DNA of 7,271 nucleotides from Clostridia bacterium (GTDB lineage Bacteria; Bacillota_A; Clostridia; Oscillospirales; SIG627): assembly GCA_017508505.1 (NCBI GenBank), contig JAFVYT010000041.1, positions 1-7,271 on the forward strand, written 5' to 3'. A program made the translations under genes and the position numbers. The first letter of the stretch is position 1. Every line of letters starts with the position of its first letter. The notes beneath the pieces are model-generated. The model had not been told where the DNA came from and did no database searches. It saw only the letters and a list, made by a program, of their open reading frames with translations. Below are positions 5,767 through 7,271 of the stretch, piece after piece.

Positions 5767-6942
5767 TGCAAAGTGAAGCGTCAGCTTTTCGGCAAGCTCC
5801 TTGGTGGACAGCTCCTTGATGCCGTCGATCAGGGTGATCCCCATTTCCTTTGCCCGTTCTTTTACGGTGGCCGATGCCTTTTCCGTAGCAAAGAGCACCC
5901 CCTTGGCGAAATACCCGCCGTAGTGCTTGGCCATGGTGCTGATTTCGTAGAGGTAATCGTTGATGGGAACGGTGTTCTTACAGCTTGCCAGAATCGGCAG
6001 GTTCCGATGCATCAGGACAAGGTCGATTTCGTTTCTCGGATCAGGCCTCCGCGGCGCCTCAATGGTCCCGTTCCAGTCCGCCGTGACCCCGATGCGCAGA
6101 TCGTGAAAGATCCCCGCCTCGTGGCAGGCAAGGGCACAGTAGCTTTCCAAAAGGTTACCCGCCTTTTCATAAAGGAAAAGGGCCTCCCTTGCCACAGAAA
6201 GCTCGAACTCCATCACCCGCTTGCTCTTTTTTTGGGTTTCTCGCTCGTTTATCAGGATTCCCGCCTCCTTCAGACGCTTCGCAATGCGCCCGTAGGCCGT
6301 ATGGTGCGCCGCCTTCCCTCCGAGGCTCTTTTGGGTCAAGGCGCGGCCCTCCGTCTCCGCAGGGATGGAGCAAAAGGCGTTCCAGTCCCGCGTCGCGTCG
6401 CTCACCGCCCTCCAAAGCCGCAGGATTTCCTCTTTAAGCGGCCCGTAGTCAAAAGCGAGTCGGGGGGCCGATAGGGCAGGGGTGCCGTTCAAAGCAAGGA
6501 TCTGCGGCACACTCAGATACCGTGGGTAGCACTCTTCAGCGCCATCCGTTTGCGGATAGCGGAACACCGCTGCTCCGCTTTGCACGTCGTATCGGTGAAG
6601 ATAGAGCTTGCGCTCGGGGTGAGTGGCCAGAAACATCCCTGCAGACGCCACGAAGATTTCGTTTCCCCCCGTAATGTCAAAGTCATAACGGTTTTCGGGA
6701 TCCATAAACTCCAAAAAGCACGCCATGACTGCCTCTGCTGTAGGAGATGAGATTTGTATGAATTCGGGCACGAGCCCCAGTAGCTTTTCCGACACCTCAC
6801 GGATCCGCCCTTGCACCGCAGGAGTTGGGGAGGCATCGTTTTGAAAGCACAAAAAAACGATCCCGTCGAAGCGCTCGTTCAAGAGAGAGATCAGGTTTTC
6901 GGGAGTTCTTTTGGAGTAAAATTCGATCAGGATCCGTTTCAT
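5764..6942 (-). CDS. CARF-domain PD-(D/E)XK nuclease, DUF1887/Card1/Can2-like
   Basis: The 392-residue protein (numbered from the ATG at 6942) resembles the CARF-nuclease effectors Card1 and Can2, which bind cyclic tetra-adenylate made by type III CRISPR complexes and then cut nucleic acid. Residues 1-155 are a CARF Rossmann fold: ILIEFYSKRTPENLISLL near the N-terminus and the ligand-pocket motif DITGGNE (89-95). Residues 185-245 look like a winged-helix linker (YGRIAKRLKEAGILI). The nuclease domain follows with LLESY (Glu266), NEID (Glu305, Asp307) and ASCKN (Lys322). The Glu expected two before the Lys is Ser320, which may alter activity. An upstream in-frame ATG at 6969 would add nine residues, but it overlaps the -10 box and precedes the transcript start; AAGGAAGG lies 7 nt before the chosen ATG. 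No cas gene or array is in the window; it could act alone or in trans. Confidence 0.82.
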   Translation of the reverse strand: MKRILIEFYSKRTPENLISLLNERFDGIVFLCFQNDASPTPAVQGRIREVSEKLLGLVPEFIQISSPTAEAVMACFLEFMDPENRYDFDITGGNEIFVASAGMFLATHPERKLYLHRYDVQSGAAVFRYPQTDGAEECYPRYLSVPQILALNGTPALSAPRLAFDYGPLKEEILRLWRAVSDATRDWNAFCSIPAETEGRALTQKSLGGKAAHHTAYGRIAKRLKEAGILINERETQKKSKRVMEFELSVAREALFLYEKAGNLLESYCALACHEAGIFHDLRIGVTADWNGTIEAPRRPDPRNEIDLVLMHRNLPILASCKNTVPINDYLYEISTMAKHYGGYFAKGVLFATEKASATVKERAKEMGITLIDGIKELSTKELAEKLTLHFA

Positions 6943-6967
6943 CGTTTGCCCTTCCTTTCTTTCCTTC

Positions 6968-6997
6968 ATTATAAATCCCGGAGGGATTCTTTGTCAA
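6968..6997 (-). promoter_or_regulatory. Perfect consensus promoter of the CARF nuclease gene
   Basis: On the minus strand TTGACA (6992-6997) and TATAAT (6968-6973) both match the sigma-A consensus exactly, separated by 18 bp. Transcription should start near 6961, only about 19 nt before the ATG at 6942. The ATG of the longest open frame (6967-6969) is inside the -10 region, so it cannot be translated from this promoter. Confidence 0.8.
6974..6988. promoter_or_regulatory. Palindrome in the promoter spacer, candidate operator
   Basis: AATCCC-N3-GGGATT is a perfect inverted repeat of 6-bp arms lying wholly between the -35 and -10 boxes of the CARF nuclease gene, directly next to the -10. A repressor bound here would block RNA polymerase, and the 18-bp spacer could also suit an activator that bends DNA. 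The cognate regulator is not in the window. Confidence 0.45.
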
Positions 6998-7271
6998 TGA
7001 CCTCTCACCCGCGTCGCTTTTGGCTTCTGCAATTGTTAATTTTTTACAAACAAGGGAATACTTTCTGCCATTTATGCATGCTATGTAGGATTATGATGAA
7101 TATTTTGGCAAAACTTCCATTTTTCGGAACGATATATTCACAAAATATTTTTTTCTGCAAAATCTGTGTTGCTTTCCAATGGGAAATTCATCTGTTTTTC
7201 ATTTCTTGTAAACTTACTTTGACACCTTGCATAAATCCTGCGTTTTTCCCCGTTTTTTCCCCTCTTGATTC
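6998..7271. other. AT-rich intergenic region without a recognised gene
   Basis: No credible reading frame, RNA gene or CRISPR repeat is visible. There is a 9-bp inverted repeat, AATATTTTG at 7099-7107 with CAAAATATT at 7141-7149 (33-nt loop), and an isolated TTGACA at 7219-7224 with no -10 box at the right distance. The low GC content contrasts with the genes and is typical of an upstream regulatory region, either for the leftward CARF nuclease gene or for a rightward gene beyond the window. Confidence 0.5.

Noticed and set aside
5773..6474. A 233-codon rightward open frame antisense to the CARF nuclease gene
   Set aside because: It has no recognisable motif, begins inside the terminator region and is fully explained as the complement of the real gene.
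6943..6969. Nine-residue N-terminal extension of the CARF nuclease
   Set aside because: The ATG is part of the -10 region and lies upstream of the predicted transcription start; the ATG at 6942 has a well-placed ribosome-binding site and aligns with the usual CARF N-terminus.
7070..7236. Inverted 9-mer ATTTATGCA / TGCATAAAT about 150 bp apart
   Set aside because: A match of this length is expected by chance in AT-rich DNA of this size, and it does not frame any structure.
7219..7247. TTGACA as a rightward promoter near the right edge
   Set aside because: No -10-like hexamer lies at the required distance; the following sequence is G/T/C-rich.
6998..7271. A CRISPR array or leader next to the CARF gene
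   Set aside because: There are no regularly spaced repeats; only AT-rich unique sequence is present.

Overview
The window looks like chromosomal DNA from a gut-type Firmicute of class Clostridia. The basis is moderately GC-rich coding sequence set against AT-rich spacers, purine-rich Shine-Dalgarno sites, sigma-A type promoters and symmetrical A-run/T-run terminator hairpins. No gene here fixes the genus. I place it loosely with the Oscillospirales or Christensenellales, as an inference only.

Left edge (1-519): no convincing protein gene. A strong leftward promoter (-35 at 131-136, extended -10 at 108-113) starts a transcript near base 101 that leaves the window. Its first 100 bases fold into stacked hairpins, so it is probably the 5' part of a structured RNA or a riboswitch-like leader. 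Between 225 and 494 lie a hairpin, a bidirectional terminator, a 73-nt multi-stem structure, and the terminator of the next gene.

Left-centre (520-2866): one leftward gene encodes a cytoplasmic glycosidase related to family GH89 (alpha-N-acetylglucosaminidase, NAGLU), with its own promoter. Centre (2982-5730): from a divergent extended -10 promoter, a two-gene rightward operon encodes an M20-family (AbgB-like) amidohydrolase and, 17 nt later, a MATE-family multidrug/metabolite exporter. The intergenic region 2791-3043 holds both promoters and several short inverted repeats that could be operators. The layout suggests a small catabolic or detoxification locus: a glycosidase, an amide hydrolase and an exporter. 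The substrate cannot be read from the sequence.

Right (5764-6997): a convergent leftward gene encodes a CARF-domain plus PD-(D/E)XK nuclease protein of the DUF1887/Card1/Can2 family, the ancillary effectors of type III CRISPR systems that respond to cyclic oligoadenylate. No Cas gene or repeat array is visible in the window. The gene has a perfect consensus promoter (TTGACA-N18-TATAAT) with a palindrome inside the spacer, which sets its start at 6942 rather than at the upstream ATG. A single 18-bp palindrome (5728-5766) terminates this gene and the exporter operon and contains both stop codons. The last 270 bases are AT-rich and hold no gene I can support.
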